From the NCBI RefSeq assembly GCF_003326475.1, contig NZ_JPWA01000006.1:1-64000 (forward strand): 64,000 nt of DNA, read 5' to 3'. The translations under genes were made by a program, and so were the position numbers. Of this stretch, positions 34,787-43,884 are shown one piece after another (position 1 is the first letter of the stretch; every line of letters begins with the position of its first letter). This DNA comes from Thalassospira xianhensis MCCC 1A02616. GTDB taxonomy: Bacteria; Pseudomonadota; Alphaproteobacteria; Rhodospirillales; Thalassospiraceae. The notes under the pieces were generated by a model, which was not told the origin of the DNA, ran no database searches, and saw nothing but the letters and a program-made list of their open reading frames with translations.

Positions 34787-36292
34787 TCAGAACCCGGCTT
34801 CTTCGTTCCAGGTCCGGCCGTCACGCTCGATCAGCGCAATGGCCGCCGAAGGCCCCCACGTGCCCGAGGTATACCCCTTGGGCGTGATGTGATTGCTTTG
34901 CCATGCTTCCTGAATGGCATCGACCCACTGCCAGGCAATATCCTGTTCGTCGCGACGCACGAACAGCGTGTTATTGCCATCAATCGCGTCCAGCAAAAGA
35001 CGCTCGTAAGCATCCGGGCTGCGCCCGCCGAAGGCCTCGGCAAAGGACAGGTTCAGCGCGGTCGGACGCAGGCGCACAAGACCCGGCCCCGGGTTCTTGG
35101 TATTCAGAACCAGATGAATGCCGTCATCAGGCTGCAAACGCAGAACAAGGCGGTTGGCCTGATAATTGGTCATGGATTTTGCCAGCGGGAAAATCTGATG
35201 CGGCACATCGCGGAACTGGATGACAATTTCCGAATGGCGTTTCGGCAAGCGTTTACCGGTCCGCAGATAGAACGGCACCCCGGCCCAGCGCCAGTTGTTC
35301 AGTTCGGCCCGGATGGCAACAAAGGTCTCGGTGGTGCTGTCGATATTGGCACCTTCTTCTTCAAGATAGCCCGGGACTTCCTTGCCACCGACGGCACCAT
35401 TGCGGTACTGGCCGCGCACGGTGGCGCTGTCGATATTGGAATCATTGATCGGTTTCAGTGCCTTGAGCACCTTGACCTTTTCATCGCGCACCGCGTCCTG
35501 ATCGAGAACATGCGGGGCTTCCATCGCGACAAGGCAGAGAAGCTGCAACATATGGTTCTGAACCATGTCACGCATCGCACCGGCATCGTCATAATAGGAC
35601 CAGCGCCCTTCGACGCCGACTTCCTCGCCAACCGTGATCTGCACATGATCGATATGCGCGCTGTTCCACAGCGGTTCGAACATGGCATTGGCAAAGCGCA
35701 GGATCAGAAGGTTCTGCACCGTTTCCTTGCCAAGATAATGGTCGATACGGAAAATCTGGTGTTCTTCGAAGACTTCACCGATCTGGCCGTTGATTTCACG
35801 GCAGCTTTCAAGATCGTGGCCCAGCGGCTTTTCAAGCACAACGCGCGAATTCGGCGTTACCAGACCGGCCTTCTTAAGGTTAAAGGCCATATCAGCAAAC
35901 AGCGACGGGCTGGTCGAGAAATAATAGACGCGATCCCGATCCGGCTGATCGGCAAGTTTTTCATGCAGGATTTTGAAGCCGGTTTCATCCCCGGCGGAAA
36001 CCTGAACATAGGCGATGCGCGCGGCAAACTTTTTCCAGACCTTGGCGTCAAATTCGCCTTTGGGAATGTATTTTTGTCCGGCTTCTTCCAGCTTCGCGCG
36101 GAAGTCTTCATCGGAATGTTCGCTGCGCGAGGCGCCGAAAATACGGGTGGAATCATCGAAACGCCCGGTACGTTCCATTTCGTAAAGTGCGGGGAAAAGT
36201 TTGCGTAACGCCAAATCTCCGGTCCCACCGAAAATCACGATATCAGCGATACGATGCTTCAGCCGTTGGCGCTGCGTCGTCGTTTGTGTCAT
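34787..36292 (-). CDS. zwf: Glucose-6-phosphate 1-dehydrogenase
   Basis: A 501-residue G6PD. The nucleotide-binding motif FGGTGDLALRKLFPALYEM, the active-site signature RIDHYLGKETVQN, and VVLEKPLGHDLESCREIN are intact; length is normal (about 490-510). It opens the Entner-Doudoroff block. A GGGCAAG sequence precedes the ATG. A 146-bp gap to aglK contains a CACGGTA-TT-TACCGTG palindrome that may control an internal promoter. Confidence 0.96.
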   Translation of the reverse strand: MTQTTTQRQRLKHRIADIVIFGGTGDLALRKLFPALYEMERTGRFDDSTRIFGASRSEHSDEDFRAKLEEAGQKYIPKGEFDAKVWKKFAARIAYVQVSAGDETGFKILHEKLADQPDRDRVYYFSTSPSLFADMAFNLKKAGLVTPNSRVVLEKPLGHDLESCREINGQIGEVFEEHQIFRIDHYLGKETVQNLLILRFANAMFEPLWNSAHIDHVQITVGEEVGVEGRWSYYDDAGAMRDMVQNHMLQLLCLVAMEAPHVLDQDAVRDEKVKVLKALKPINDSNIDSATVRGQYRNGAVGGKEVPGYLEEEGANIDSTTETFVAIRAELNNWRWAGVPFYLRTGKRLPKRHSEIVIQFRDVPHQIFPLAKSMTNYQANRLVLRLQPDDGIHLVLNTKNPGPGLVRLRPTALNLSFAEAFGGRSPDAYERLLLDAIDGNNTLFVRRDEQDIAWQWVDAIQEAWQSNHITPKGYTSGTWGPSAAIALIERDGRTWNEEAGF

Positions 36293-36389
36293 CTTGCCCT
36301 AAGCCTTCCAAGCGAACTGCTCTCACTCGTTTCCTCCCCGTCGTAAAGGTGGGATCCCGAGCCCGAAGGGCTCTGGCAAACGACCGGGC

Positions 36390-36405
36390 CACGGTATTTA
36401 CCGTG
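36390..36405. promoter_or_regulatory. Palindrome upstream of zwf
   Basis: CACGGTA-TT-TACCGTG is a perfect 7-2-7 palindrome about 98 bp before the zwf start, next to a small GAGCCC-GAA-GGGCTC hairpin (36357-36371). Placement between the agl genes and the Entner-Doudoroff genes suggests an operator for an internal promoter; the binding protein is unknown. Confidence 0.6.
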
Positions 36406-36438
36406 TTGGCAGGCGCCGGGTTTTCGCCCCGTCACCGC

Positions 36439-37569
36439 CTATCCTGTTGCCAGCTGGGCTCTGAGCGGTTCGTTATCCACATCAAGGCGCCGTCTGGCTT
36501 GTCCGTTCTGATCGAACAGATAGCAATCTTCCACCCGGGCATGAATGCCAATGGATGATCCTGTTACAATTGCCGTATCACCCGTGACACGGGCAACGAA
36601 CAGTTCATCGCCACCGGCCTGCACATAGACGAGACCCGCCTCGCCCAGATGTTCAACCACTTCGACCGTTCCTGACAGCAATGCCGTGTCCTGATCGGCA
36701 AGGCTGCAATGTTCCGGTCTGATGCCCACTGTTACACGATCTCCGGCGTCAAGACCACTGCCATCAACAGGCAGCGTCACCTCTTTACCGGAATCCAGTT
36801 TAACCGTAACAGTTTGTTGCGAAACCTCTATCACAACCGCCGGAACAAAGTTCATTTTAGGCGACCCGATGAAGCCCGCAACAAATTGATTTTGCGGGTG
36901 ATGATAGAGTTCAAGCGGGGTCCCGACCTGCTCGACCGAGCCCGCCCGCAAAACCACGATCTTGTCAGCCATTGTCATGGCTTCGACCTGATCATGCGTC
37001 ACATAAATCATCGTGGACTTCAATTTTTCATGAAGTTTTGTCAATTCGATCCGCATTTGCACACGCAAACCGGCATCCAGGTTCGATAACGGTTCATCAA
37101 ACAGGAAGACTTTCGGTTTGCGCACAATCGCCCGGCCAATGGCAACGCGCTGACGCTGCCCGCCCGAAAGTTCCTTTGGCTTGCGGTCCAGCAATTCTTC
37201 AAGTTGCAGCACCCTGGCCGCGGCCATCACGCGTTCGCGTTGTTCGTCCTTGGTTCTTTTCGCAAGATCAAGGCCGAATGCCATGTTTTCATAGACCGTC
37301 ATATGCGGATAAAGCGCGTAGGACTGAAACACCATGGCAACACCACGATCCTTGGGTGCCTTGTCATTGACGACCTCGTCGCCAATGGAAAGTTCCCCAT
37401 CGCTAATATCTTCGAGCCCGGCAATCAGGCGCAGCAAGGTCGATTTGCCGCACCCCGACGGGCCGACAAACACGCAAAACTCGCCATCGCGGATATTCAG
37501 ATCGACACCGTGAATGGTTTCGATCGGACCAAAACGTTTTTTAACCTGCTTAAGAACCACTTCCGACAT
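36439..37569 (-). CDS. aglK: Alpha-glucoside ABC transporter ATPase AglK
   Basis: A 376-residue ATPase of the UgpC/MalK class. Walker A GPSGCGKST (residues about 37-45), signature LSGGQRQRVAIGRA, Walker B VFLFDEPLSNLD and the switch His (YVTHDQ) are intact; the C-terminal 130 residues form the TOBE regulatory domain (VTVGIRPEHC). GGAGG precedes the ATG. It is the only ATPase in the agl cluster and lies downstream of aglA. Confidence 0.92.
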   Translation of the reverse strand: MSEVVLKQVKKRFGPIETIHGVDLNIRDGEFCVFVGPSGCGKSTLLRLIAGLEDISDGELSIGDEVVNDKAPKDRGVAMVFQSYALYPHMTVYENMAFGLDLAKRTKDEQRERVMAAARVLQLEELLDRKPKELSGGQRQRVAIGRAIVRKPKVFLFDEPLSNLDAGLRVQMRIELTKLHEKLKSTMIYVTHDQVEAMTMADKIVVLRAGSVEQVGTPLELYHHPQNQFVAGFIGSPKMNFVPAVVIEVSQQTVTVKLDSGKEVTLPVDGSGLDAGDRVTVGIRPEHCSLADQDTALLSGTVEVVEHLGEAGLVYVQAGGDELFVARVTGDTAIVTGSSIGIHARVEDCYLFDQNGQARRRLDVDNEPLRAQLATG

Positions 37570-37595
37570 GCGGGTTCCTCCCTCGACTTGTCGAT

Positions 37596-39224
37596 TTATA
37601 TCGTTCCGAAATAAAAGCCCCAGCCCGGCAGCGAAAGCTGATTGCCGGTAACCGATCCGCTGTTAAGGGCGAAATTCGCATCCGAACGCCCGGGCAAGGT
37701 CACGGTCCGGGCATCGGGTGTCGTATTGAACACGCAGATGGTCCGGACCACGCCCGCCATCCGGGCATAGGCGATGACATTGTCATCGATATCGAGCATC
37801 TCGATATCGCCATCGATGATTTCCGGATGGATTTTGCGCCAGGCCAAAAGATCGCGATAAAAACTGCGCAATGAATTGGGATCATCCATCTGTTCGGCCA
37901 CGGCAAGCCCGCTATGATCCTGCGGGACCGGCAGCCACGGCGTATCGCTTGTCGTGAAACCACCATGGGGGATATTGGCATTCATCCATGGCATCGGGGT
38001 CCGGCATCCATCGCGCCCCTTGAATTCCGGCCACATTTCAATCCCGTATGGGTCCTGCAGAAATTCATAGGGGACGACGGCTTCTTCAAGGCCAAGTTCC
38101 TCCCCCTGATAGATGCAGGGTGTGCCGCGCAATGTGGTGTAAAGGGCCGGGATCATGCGAAGGCGGGCATCATTATCGCCGCCTTTATCCCTGCCCCAAC
38201 GGGTCGCAACCCGGACAAAATCATGGTTAGACACTGCCCAGCACGGCCAGCCATCACCAAGAACGTCAAACACATTGCGCAACATTCCGCGGATCAACGG
38301 CGTTTCAAGCGGGCTTTCCAACAGATTGATCGTATAGGCCATGTGAAGCTTGTCGCCCCCGGCGGTATATTCCGCCATGGTCGCCAGCGAATTGTCCGAC
38401 CCGATTTCACCGACCGTCGTGGCACCGGGATATTTGTCGAGAACCGCACGCAGTTTTTGCAGGAACGCGATATTTTCCGGCCGCGTTTTGTCATAGACAT
38501 GCATCTGGCGGGTATAGGGATTTTCCTTTGGCGCACCTTCGGGCCGGTGCGTGCCCGGAACCCATGGCGGGTTATCGCGCAGTTCCGCGTCATGGACATA
38601 GAAATTGGCGGTATCAAGCCGGAAACCATCCACCCCGCGACGCAGCCAGAATTCCACATCGTCAAGCAACTGGGCCTGCACATCCGGGTTATGGAAATTC
38701 AGGTCCGGCTGACTGACCAGAAAGTTGTGCATGTAATATTGCTGCCGGGTGGTATCGAACTTCCATGCCGAACCGCCAAAAATCGACAGCCAGTTATTGG
38801 GCGGCGTGCCATCCGGTTTGGGATCGGCCCAGACATACCAGTCGGCCTTGGGATTATCGCGGGATGACCGGCTTTCCTTGAACCAGACATGCTGATCGGA
38901 ACTGTGCGACAGGACCTGATCAATGGTGACGCGCAGGCCAAGCGAATGCGCCTTTTCAACCAGATGGTCGAAATCGGCCAAGGTTCCGAACATCGGATCG
39001 ACATCGCGATAATCCGCTACGTCATAGCCGAAATCCTTCATCGGCGAGGTAAAGAACGGCGACAGCCAGATGCCATCGACACCCAAATCGGCAATGTAAT
39101 CCAGTTTCTGGGTAATGCCGGGCAGATCACCAATGCCATCGCCATTCGAATCAAAGAAACTGCGCGGATAGATTTGATACAGGACGCCACCGCGCCACCA
39201 GTCAGGATTTCCGGCCAAAGCCAT
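37596..39224 (-). CDS. aglA: Alpha-glucosidase AglA (GH13)
   Basis: A 542-residue cytoplasmic GH13 enzyme without a signal peptide. Conserved regions: WWRGGVLYQIYPRSFFDSNG, DGFRLDTANFY (nucleophile Asp), TVGEIGSDN (acid/base Glu) and AVSNHDFVR (third catalytic Asp). It probably hydrolyses imported sucrose, trehalose, maltose or similar alpha-glucosides, releasing glucose for Glk. Gene order E-F-G-A-K matches the Sinorhizobium agl operon. Confidence 0.92.
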   Translation of the reverse strand: MALAGNPDWWRGGVLYQIYPRSFFDSNGDGIGDLPGITQKLDYIADLGVDGIWLSPFFTSPMKDFGYDVADYRDVDPMFGTLADFDHLVEKAHSLGLRVTIDQVLSHSSDQHVWFKESRSSRDNPKADWYVWADPKPDGTPPNNWLSIFGGSAWKFDTTRQQYYMHNFLVSQPDLNFHNPDVQAQLLDDVEFWLRRGVDGFRLDTANFYVHDAELRDNPPWVPGTHRPEGAPKENPYTRQMHVYDKTRPENIAFLQKLRAVLDKYPGATTVGEIGSDNSLATMAEYTAGGDKLHMAYTINLLESPLETPLIRGMLRNVFDVLGDGWPCWAVSNHDFVRVATRWGRDKGGDNDARLRMIPALYTTLRGTPCIYQGEELGLEEAVVPYEFLQDPYGIEMWPEFKGRDGCRTPMPWMNANIPHGGFTTSDTPWLPVPQDHSGLAVAEQMDDPNSLRSFYRDLLAWRKIHPEIIDGDIEMLDIDDNVIAYARMAGVVRTICVFNTTPDARTVTLPGRSDANFALNSGSVTGNQLSLPGWGFYFGTI

Positions 39225-39261
39225 TTAAGTCACCTTAAGTCATGTGGGACGAGAAGCCGCA

Positions 39262-40101
39262 TCAGCCTTTGACAGCCCCGGCCGTCAGGCCGGACACGAT
39301 GCGACGCTGGAAAATCAGGACCAAAACAATCAGGGGGACCGTCACGATCACCGATGCCGCCATGATATTGCCCCATGGCATTTCAAACTGGCTGGCCCCG
39401 GAAATCAGGGCGATGGCAACCGGCACGGTGCGCTGTTCATTGGTCAGGGTAAAGGTCAGGGCAAACAGGAATTCGTTCCATGCCATGATGAAAGCCAGAA
39501 GCCCGGTGGTCACCATGGCAGGCCACATGACCGGCAGGAACACGCGCGTGATCACGGTCCAGGGGCTGGCCCCATCCATCACAGCGGCTTCTTCAAGCTC
39601 GCGCGGCAATTCGCGCATGAAGGCGGTCAGGATCCAGACCGTGAATGGCAGGGTCAGCATCATGTATGAAATTGCCAGCCCGAACATCGAATTATAAAGC
39701 CCGACGGCCCGGATCAGTTCGAACATGCCCGACAGCACGGCGACCTGCGGGAACATTGATACCGACAGGATCGTCACCAGCAACAGGCCACGCCCGGCGA
39801 ATTTAACCCGCGCAAGCGCATAGGATGCCGTTACTCCCATCAAAAGCGACAGGGCAACAACCATCACACTGACGAAGATCGAATTGAAGATATTGCGACC
39901 GAACGGCTGCCCTTCAAACACCGACAGATAGTTCGAGAAACTGAAACTTTCGGGCAGGTAATTGACGTCAAACAGGGCCGATCCGGTTTCGAACGCGGTC
40001 AGGATCGCATAGTAAAACGGGAAAACGGCAAAGATCACGATGGCCGCCACCAGAAGATAGAACCCTGCCTTCATCATCAGGGATTTGACATTGCGGTTCA
40101 T
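39262..40101 (-). CDS. aglG: Alpha-glucoside ABC transporter permease AglG
   Basis: A 279-residue MalG-type permease with six hydrophobic segments. The EAA loop appears as ELPRELEEAAVMDGASPWTVITRVFLPVM. The start at 40101 follows GGGGGGAC and leaves one nucleotide after the aglF stop codon. The C-terminus GLTAGAVKG is typical of MalG-class proteins. Confidence 0.93.
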   Translation of the reverse strand: MNRNVKSLMMKAGFYLLVAAIVIFAVFPFYYAILTAFETGSALFDVNYLPESFSFSNYLSVFEGQPFGRNIFNSIFVSVMVVALSLLMGVTASYALARVKFAGRGLLLVTILSVSMFPQVAVLSGMFELIRAVGLYNSMFGLAISYMMLTLPFTVWILTAFMRELPRELEEAAVMDGASPWTVITRVFLPVMWPAMVTTGLLAFIMAWNEFLFALTFTLTNEQRTVPVAIALISGASQFEMPWGNIMAASVIVTVPLIVLVLIFQRRIVSGLTAGAVKG

Positions 40102-40102
40102 G

Positions 40103-41065
40103 TTAATGTCCCCCCTCGTCAAGCCGGACCCGACCGATCATCATGTAGGCCATGATCGAAAAGGCGATGACCAGAAACAGCAGTGTTGACGCCGCCGAGC
40201 CATATCCGACTTCCTGAAAATCGACCAGAAGCTGCCGGGCATAGACCGACATGGTCATGGTGTTCGGATTGTTCGGCGTCAGAACATAAATCACGTCAAA
40301 CACACGCAATGCATCAAGGGCACGGAAGATCACGGCGACCATCAATGCCGGTTTGATCAGCGGCAACGTCACCTTGAAAAACACCCGGACCGGATGAATG
40401 CCATCGACACGGGCGGCTTCATAACAGTCACTTGGCAGCATCTGAAGGGCTGCCAGTGTCAGAAGCGCCATGAACGGCGTGGTTTTCCAGACATCGACCA
40501 TGATTACCGCGACCATTGCCGTATCGGGATTGGCCGTCCAGGCAACCGGCGATGCAATCAGCCCCAGCGACATCAGAAGATCATTGATGATGCCGAACTG
40601 GTCATGCAGCATCCAGTTCCACATCTTGGCCGATACAATCGTCGGGATCGCCCACGGGATCAGAACCGCTGCCCGAACCAGACCGCGCCCCTTGAATTCC
40701 TGATTAAGGACAAGGGCCACAATGATACCCAGCACCGTTTCAAGCGAAACCGAAATCACGGTGAAATAAATCGTGTTCCAGACTGCCTGCCACCATTCCG
40801 GGTCGGCCAGAAGGCCGAATTTCTCGCCGTCATAAACGGCATAGAAGTTTTCAAACCCGACGAAACTGTAACCGCCAAGATCGGACAGATTGGCATCGGT
40901 AAAGCCGAAGATGAAAGTCCGAAGCAATGGCCAACCGGCCACGCAGGCAAGAATGACCAGCATCGGTGTTAGAAACAGCCATGCCGAACGCCGTCTTGCA
41001 CGCGTCAGGGACGAAGCTTGCGCCATGGGAACCGCTCTTGATCTTGAAGGGGGATGATCGGCCAT
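40103..41065 (-). CDS. aglF: Alpha-glucoside ABC transporter permease AglF
   Basis: A 320-residue MalF-type permease. Features include RRSAWLFLTPMLVILACVAGWPLL at the first helix, VRAAVLIPWAIPTIVSAKMWNWML and the EAA loop PSDCYEAARVDGIHPVRVFFKVTLPLI. In-frame starts at 41074, 41065 and 41026 are possible; none has a decisive ribosome-binding site, so the N-terminus is uncertain by up to 16 residues. Confidence 0.9.
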   Translation of the reverse strand: MADHPPSRSRAVPMAQASSLTRARRRSAWLFLTPMLVILACVAGWPLLRTFIFGFTDANLSDLGGYSFVGFENFYAVYDGEKFGLLADPEWWQAVWNTIYFTVISVSLETVLGIIVALVLNQEFKGRGLVRAAVLIPWAIPTIVSAKMWNWMLHDQFGIINDLLMSLGLIASPVAWTANPDTAMVAVIMVDVWKTTPFMALLTLAALQMLPSDCYEAARVDGIHPVRVFFKVTLPLIKPALMVAVIFRALDALRVFDVIYVLTPNNPNTMTMSVYARQLLVDFQEVGYGSAASTLLFLVIAFSIMAYMMIGRVRLDEGGH

Positions 41066-41118
41066 GACCGCCATCCATCAAACCGGCCAAAGCAAACCGG
41101 CACGAAAACAGGATCGGG

Positions 41119-41151
41119 GCAGTACCGGGCGACCATCGCCCCCGGCACTGC
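41119..41151 (-). terminator. Hairpin between aglE and aglF
   Basis: GCAGTACCGGG pairs with CCCGGCACTGC (one T-G type mismatch zone), with an inner GGCGA-TGG-TCGCC stem. It lies 10 nt after aglE and resembles the hairpins after other binding-protein genes here. Confidence 0.68.
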
Positions 41152-41160
41152 AAGGCCCGT

Positions 41161-42435
41161 TTACCAGCCGGAACGCTTCACACGTTTCAGGTTGCGTTCA
41201 AGCCCGGTGATCGCCTGATCGACGGTTTGTGATCCAGACAAGGATGCATGCACCGCCTGCCAGAATTCGCTTGATACCTGATTGTATTTCGAACCGGTCA
41301 CCGTCGACGGACGTGGCGCCGCGCTGGTGAATGTTTCATACAGATCGCCAAAGAACGGGTTGGCAGAAAGGACTTCTTCGTCCTTGTAAAGGTCGGCAAT
41401 GGTCGGGTTATAGGACCCTTTGATCGCGCGACGTTTCTGTTCCTCGTAAGATGTCAGGAACTTCACAAGATCAGCCGCCAGTTCGGGATTTTCCGAATAT
41501 TTCGAAACCGACAACTGCCAGCCACCAAGGGCTGCTGCCGAACGGCCATCGGTGCTTCCCTTGGGCAGGGCAGCAACACCGACCTTGCCCTTGACCGGGC
41601 TGTCTGCCGAATTGGCCAGCGCCCAGGCATAGGGCCAGTTGCGCATGAAGACCGAATTCCCCGACTGGAACACACCGCGCGCCTCTTCCTCGGCATAACC
41701 AAGAACGCCTTCGGGGGAAATGGTGCCAATCCAGTTTGAAGCGGTCTCAATTGCCTTTTTGGCCTGATCATTATTGATCGAAATATCGCCGTTCGGCTCG
41801 ACCACGGAGCCGCCATTAAACGAAACCACCCATTCGAGCGCGTTGCAGGTCAGGCCTTCATAGGCACGCCCCTGAAACACATGGCCCCACATCTTGTCAT
41901 TGCCGGCCTTGCGTTCGCCTTCCTGGATTTTCCGGGCGGTTTCAGTCAGTTGTTCCCAGGTTTCGGGAACATTTTCACCGTACTTTTCCAGCAAATCCTT
42001 GCGGTAATAAAGAACCCCCGCATCCGTGTACCACGGCATCGCGACCAGACGGTCTTCAAAGGTGTTGTTGGTGACGATGGCCTCGAAATGCTGCTTGGCT
42101 TCGTCTGCCATATATTCACTAAGGTCGATGAAATGATTGCCAAGGATCCCCGGCCAAATCACATCAATCTGGAATACGTCGATGTCGGAGGATCCGGCGG
42201 CAAGAATCTGCTGATACAGGGCCAGTCGTTCGGTGGTGGAATTCGGGGTGGAGATCACCGCGACTTCGTTGCCGGTTTGCTTTGCCCATGCATCGACACC
42301 TTCCTGGCAAAGCGCAAGTTCCTGCCCGACGGCACCACAGGAAATAGAAATTTTTGCGGCATTGGCCGAACTGGCCATCACGAAAGCTGCGCCAAGAACG
42401 CCCGCGGTTGCGAGCAGTCTGTTCATCAAGGTCAT
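41161..42435 (-). CDS. aglE: Alpha-glucoside substrate-binding protein AglE
   Basis: A 424-residue family 1 sugar-binding protein. Signal peptide: MTLMNRLLATAGVLGAAFVMASSANA. Mature-domain landmarks are DVFQIDVIWPGILGNHFIDL, VAMPWYTDAGVLYYRKDLLEKYG and NSVFMRNWPYAWALAN, typical of trehalose/maltose/sucrose binders. GGGAGG precedes the ATG. It is the first gene of the agl unit and faces an AraC-type regulator. Confidence 0.93.
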   Translation of the reverse strand: MTLMNRLLATAGVLGAAFVMASSANAAKISISCGAVGQELALCQEGVDAWAKQTGNEVAVISTPNSTTERLALYQQILAAGSSDIDVFQIDVIWPGILGNHFIDLSEYMADEAKQHFEAIVTNNTFEDRLVAMPWYTDAGVLYYRKDLLEKYGENVPETWEQLTETARKIQEGERKAGNDKMWGHVFQGRAYEGLTCNALEWVVSFNGGSVVEPNGDISINNDQAKKAIETASNWIGTISPEGVLGYAEEEARGVFQSGNSVFMRNWPYAWALANSADSPVKGKVGVAALPKGSTDGRSAAALGGWQLSVSKYSENPELAADLVKFLTSYEEQKRRAIKGSYNPTIADLYKDEEVLSANPFFGDLYETFTSAAPRPSTVTGSKYNQVSSEFWQAVHASLSGSQTVDQAITGLERNLKRVKRSGW

Positions 42436-42572
42436 TGAGACCTCCCTAGGATGTTATCGGTTTTCCCATACAGCTTTTGGCAGCTGCTGTTGTTGCTTTT
42501 GGTTGTTCTTTTTATTCGGGCCCACTGCCTGTTACAGAACCACCCGATTGAAAAAGGATACGCCTGATCGCA

Positions 42573-42603
42573 CCTTTTCAAAGTGTCATATCCTTCAAAG
42601 GAT
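42573..42603. promoter_or_regulatory. Repeats in the aglE/araC divergent promoter
   Basis: TTCAAAG occurs at 42577-42583 and 42594-42600 (17 bp apart), and the second lies within the palindrome ATCCTT-CA-AAGGAT (42590-42603). These are candidate binding sites for the AraC-family protein encoded at 42654, placed 142-166 bp upstream of aglE. Confidence 0.5.
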
Positions 42604-42653
42604 GATACTATTCTGCAAATTCGCGGCGATCATGACACGAATAGTAGGACGAT

Positions 42654-43637
42654 ATGCGGATCATCCAGGAACGGATCACAAATCCACAGGGATATAGCTG
42701 GGGCTATTTTCACTATGTCTGGGATGATTTTCGCTGCAACTGGCACCAGCATCCCGAATATGAGATGACCCTGACGCTGAATGCCAAAGGATCGCGGTTG
42801 ATCGGCGATCACCGGCAGGCGTTTGACGGGCTGGATTTCGCCATGGTTGGCCCCAACCTGCCCCATCTTTGGGAATGCAAACGCATTGATCCGTCGCGCC
42901 CGATAGAGGTTTATGTGCTTTGGCTGTCGCAGGAATGGGTGGAAAACCTGACACGGGATTTTGTTGAATTTGCCGATTTCCACGAATTGTTTGCCCGTGG
43001 ACGCCGCGGCCTTTCCTTTACCGACAAAGCCATCGCACGCGTTCAGGAAATATGCCCGCATCTTGATGATGCCAAACCGCGACAGCGTTTCATCCTGATG
43101 ATCGAACTGCTTGAAGCATTGCTTGCCGGAATCGACAAACCGCTGGCCTCGGCCAATTTCGGCGGCGAAGCCGGAAAAAACAGTGAATCTATCCGGGTGG
43201 ATCGCGCACTGGCCTTCATTCATGCCCATTATGCTGAACCGCTTCGGGTTTCATCGCTTGCCGATGTTGCCGGGGTCAGTGAAAGCAGCTTTTACCGGCT
43301 GTTCAAACGCTATACCGGGCGCAGTGTTGTCGAATATCTGAACGAATACCGGATTTCGCGGGCCTGTGTGCAGCTATCGCGCACCGATCTTCCGATCTAT
43401 CAGATCGCCGAAAATAACGGCTTTAGCAATCTTTCGAACTTCAACCGGCGTTTTCGCCAGTATCGTGGAAAATCAGCCAGCGACTATCGCGAGAACATTC
43501 GTATTCACGGCCAGTTCCCCGATCACCCGCCAATGCCCGATGCCCGCATCGGTGCCGTTCCGGCCCGTCCGCTGCCAAGCGAGGTAGACGGTGTTCCGGA
43601 CCGACGCACCGCCATTCCGGCATCCGCTGCCGAATAG
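42654..43637 (+). CDS. AraC family regulator of the agl operon
   Basis: A 327-residue AraC/XylS regulator. The N-terminal cupin sensor (about 25-100: HQHPEYEMTLTLNAKGSRLIGDH) is followed by a double HTH (about 190-285: LADVAGVSESSFYRLFKRYTGRSVVEYLNEYRIS, then QIAENNGFSNLSNFNRRFRQYRG). A Pro-rich tail of about 35 residues follows. It is divergent from aglE, which makes it the probable activator. Known agl operons elsewhere use a LacI regulator, so this pairing may be different. Confidence 0.88.
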   Translation: MRIIQERITNPQGYSWGYFHYVWDDFRCNWHQHPEYEMTLTLNAKGSRLIGDHRQAFDGLDFAMVGPNLPHLWECKRIDPSRPIEVYVLWLSQEWVENLTRDFVEFADFHELFARGRRGLSFTDKAIARVQEICPHLDDAKPRQRFILMIELLEALLAGIDKPLASANFGGEAGKNSESIRVDRALAFIHAHYAEPLRVSSLADVAGVSESSFYRLFKRYTGRSVVEYLNEYRISRACVQLSRTDLPIYQIAENNGFSNLSNFNRRFRQYRGKSASDYRENIRIHGQFPDHPPMPDARIGAVPARPLPSEVDGVPDRRTAIPASAAE

Positions 43638-43778
43638 TCCACCAACGTGGTACGACAGAACATCGGGAATGCGATGATGTTCTGTTTTCCATTCCCCTAT
43701 GGTCCATCATCCCGTAAGACTCGTGCAAAAGCGTTGTTTTCTGCGGGTTTCATTCAACCTGATACCGGCCCTGCACCA

Positions 43779-43817
43779 TCAATGTTCTCATTTTCCTTCG
43801 AAAAACGAGAACATTGA
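43779..43817. repeat. Long inverted repeat upstream of the LexA site
   Basis: TCAATGTTCTC and GAGAACATTGA are a perfect 11-bp inverted repeat; the intervening TTTTC-CTTC-GAAAA pairs as well. No T run follows. It could be an aglR terminator remnant, a cruciform or an operator. GTTCTC and GAGAAC also occur in the nearby LexA region. Confidence 0.7.
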
Positions 43818-43869
43818 GACCATATAAATTCCATTAAAAATCAATAACTTATATATTTTATCGGCTTTT

Positions 43870-43884
43870 GTTCTAATTTTGTTC
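43870..43884 (+). promoter_or_regulatory. LexA (SOS) box, GTTC-N7-GTTC
   Basis: GTTC-TAATTTT-GTTC is a perfect match to the direct-repeat LexA site of alphaproteobacteria. It overlaps a dyad TTTTGTTCT-TGCG-AGAACAAAA (43877-43898), lies over the likely -35 region (CATTAT at 43905-43910 as -10) and is 59 bp before the ATG of a 43-codon gene. Confidence 0.82.

Noticed and set aside
34514..36208. A 564-codon plus-strand open frame
   Set aside because: Antisense to pgl and zwf; no family features, and zwf is intact.
43784..43798. A second possible LexA box, GTTC-N7-CCTT
   Set aside because: Only one half-site matches; it is better explained by the 11-bp inverted repeat.
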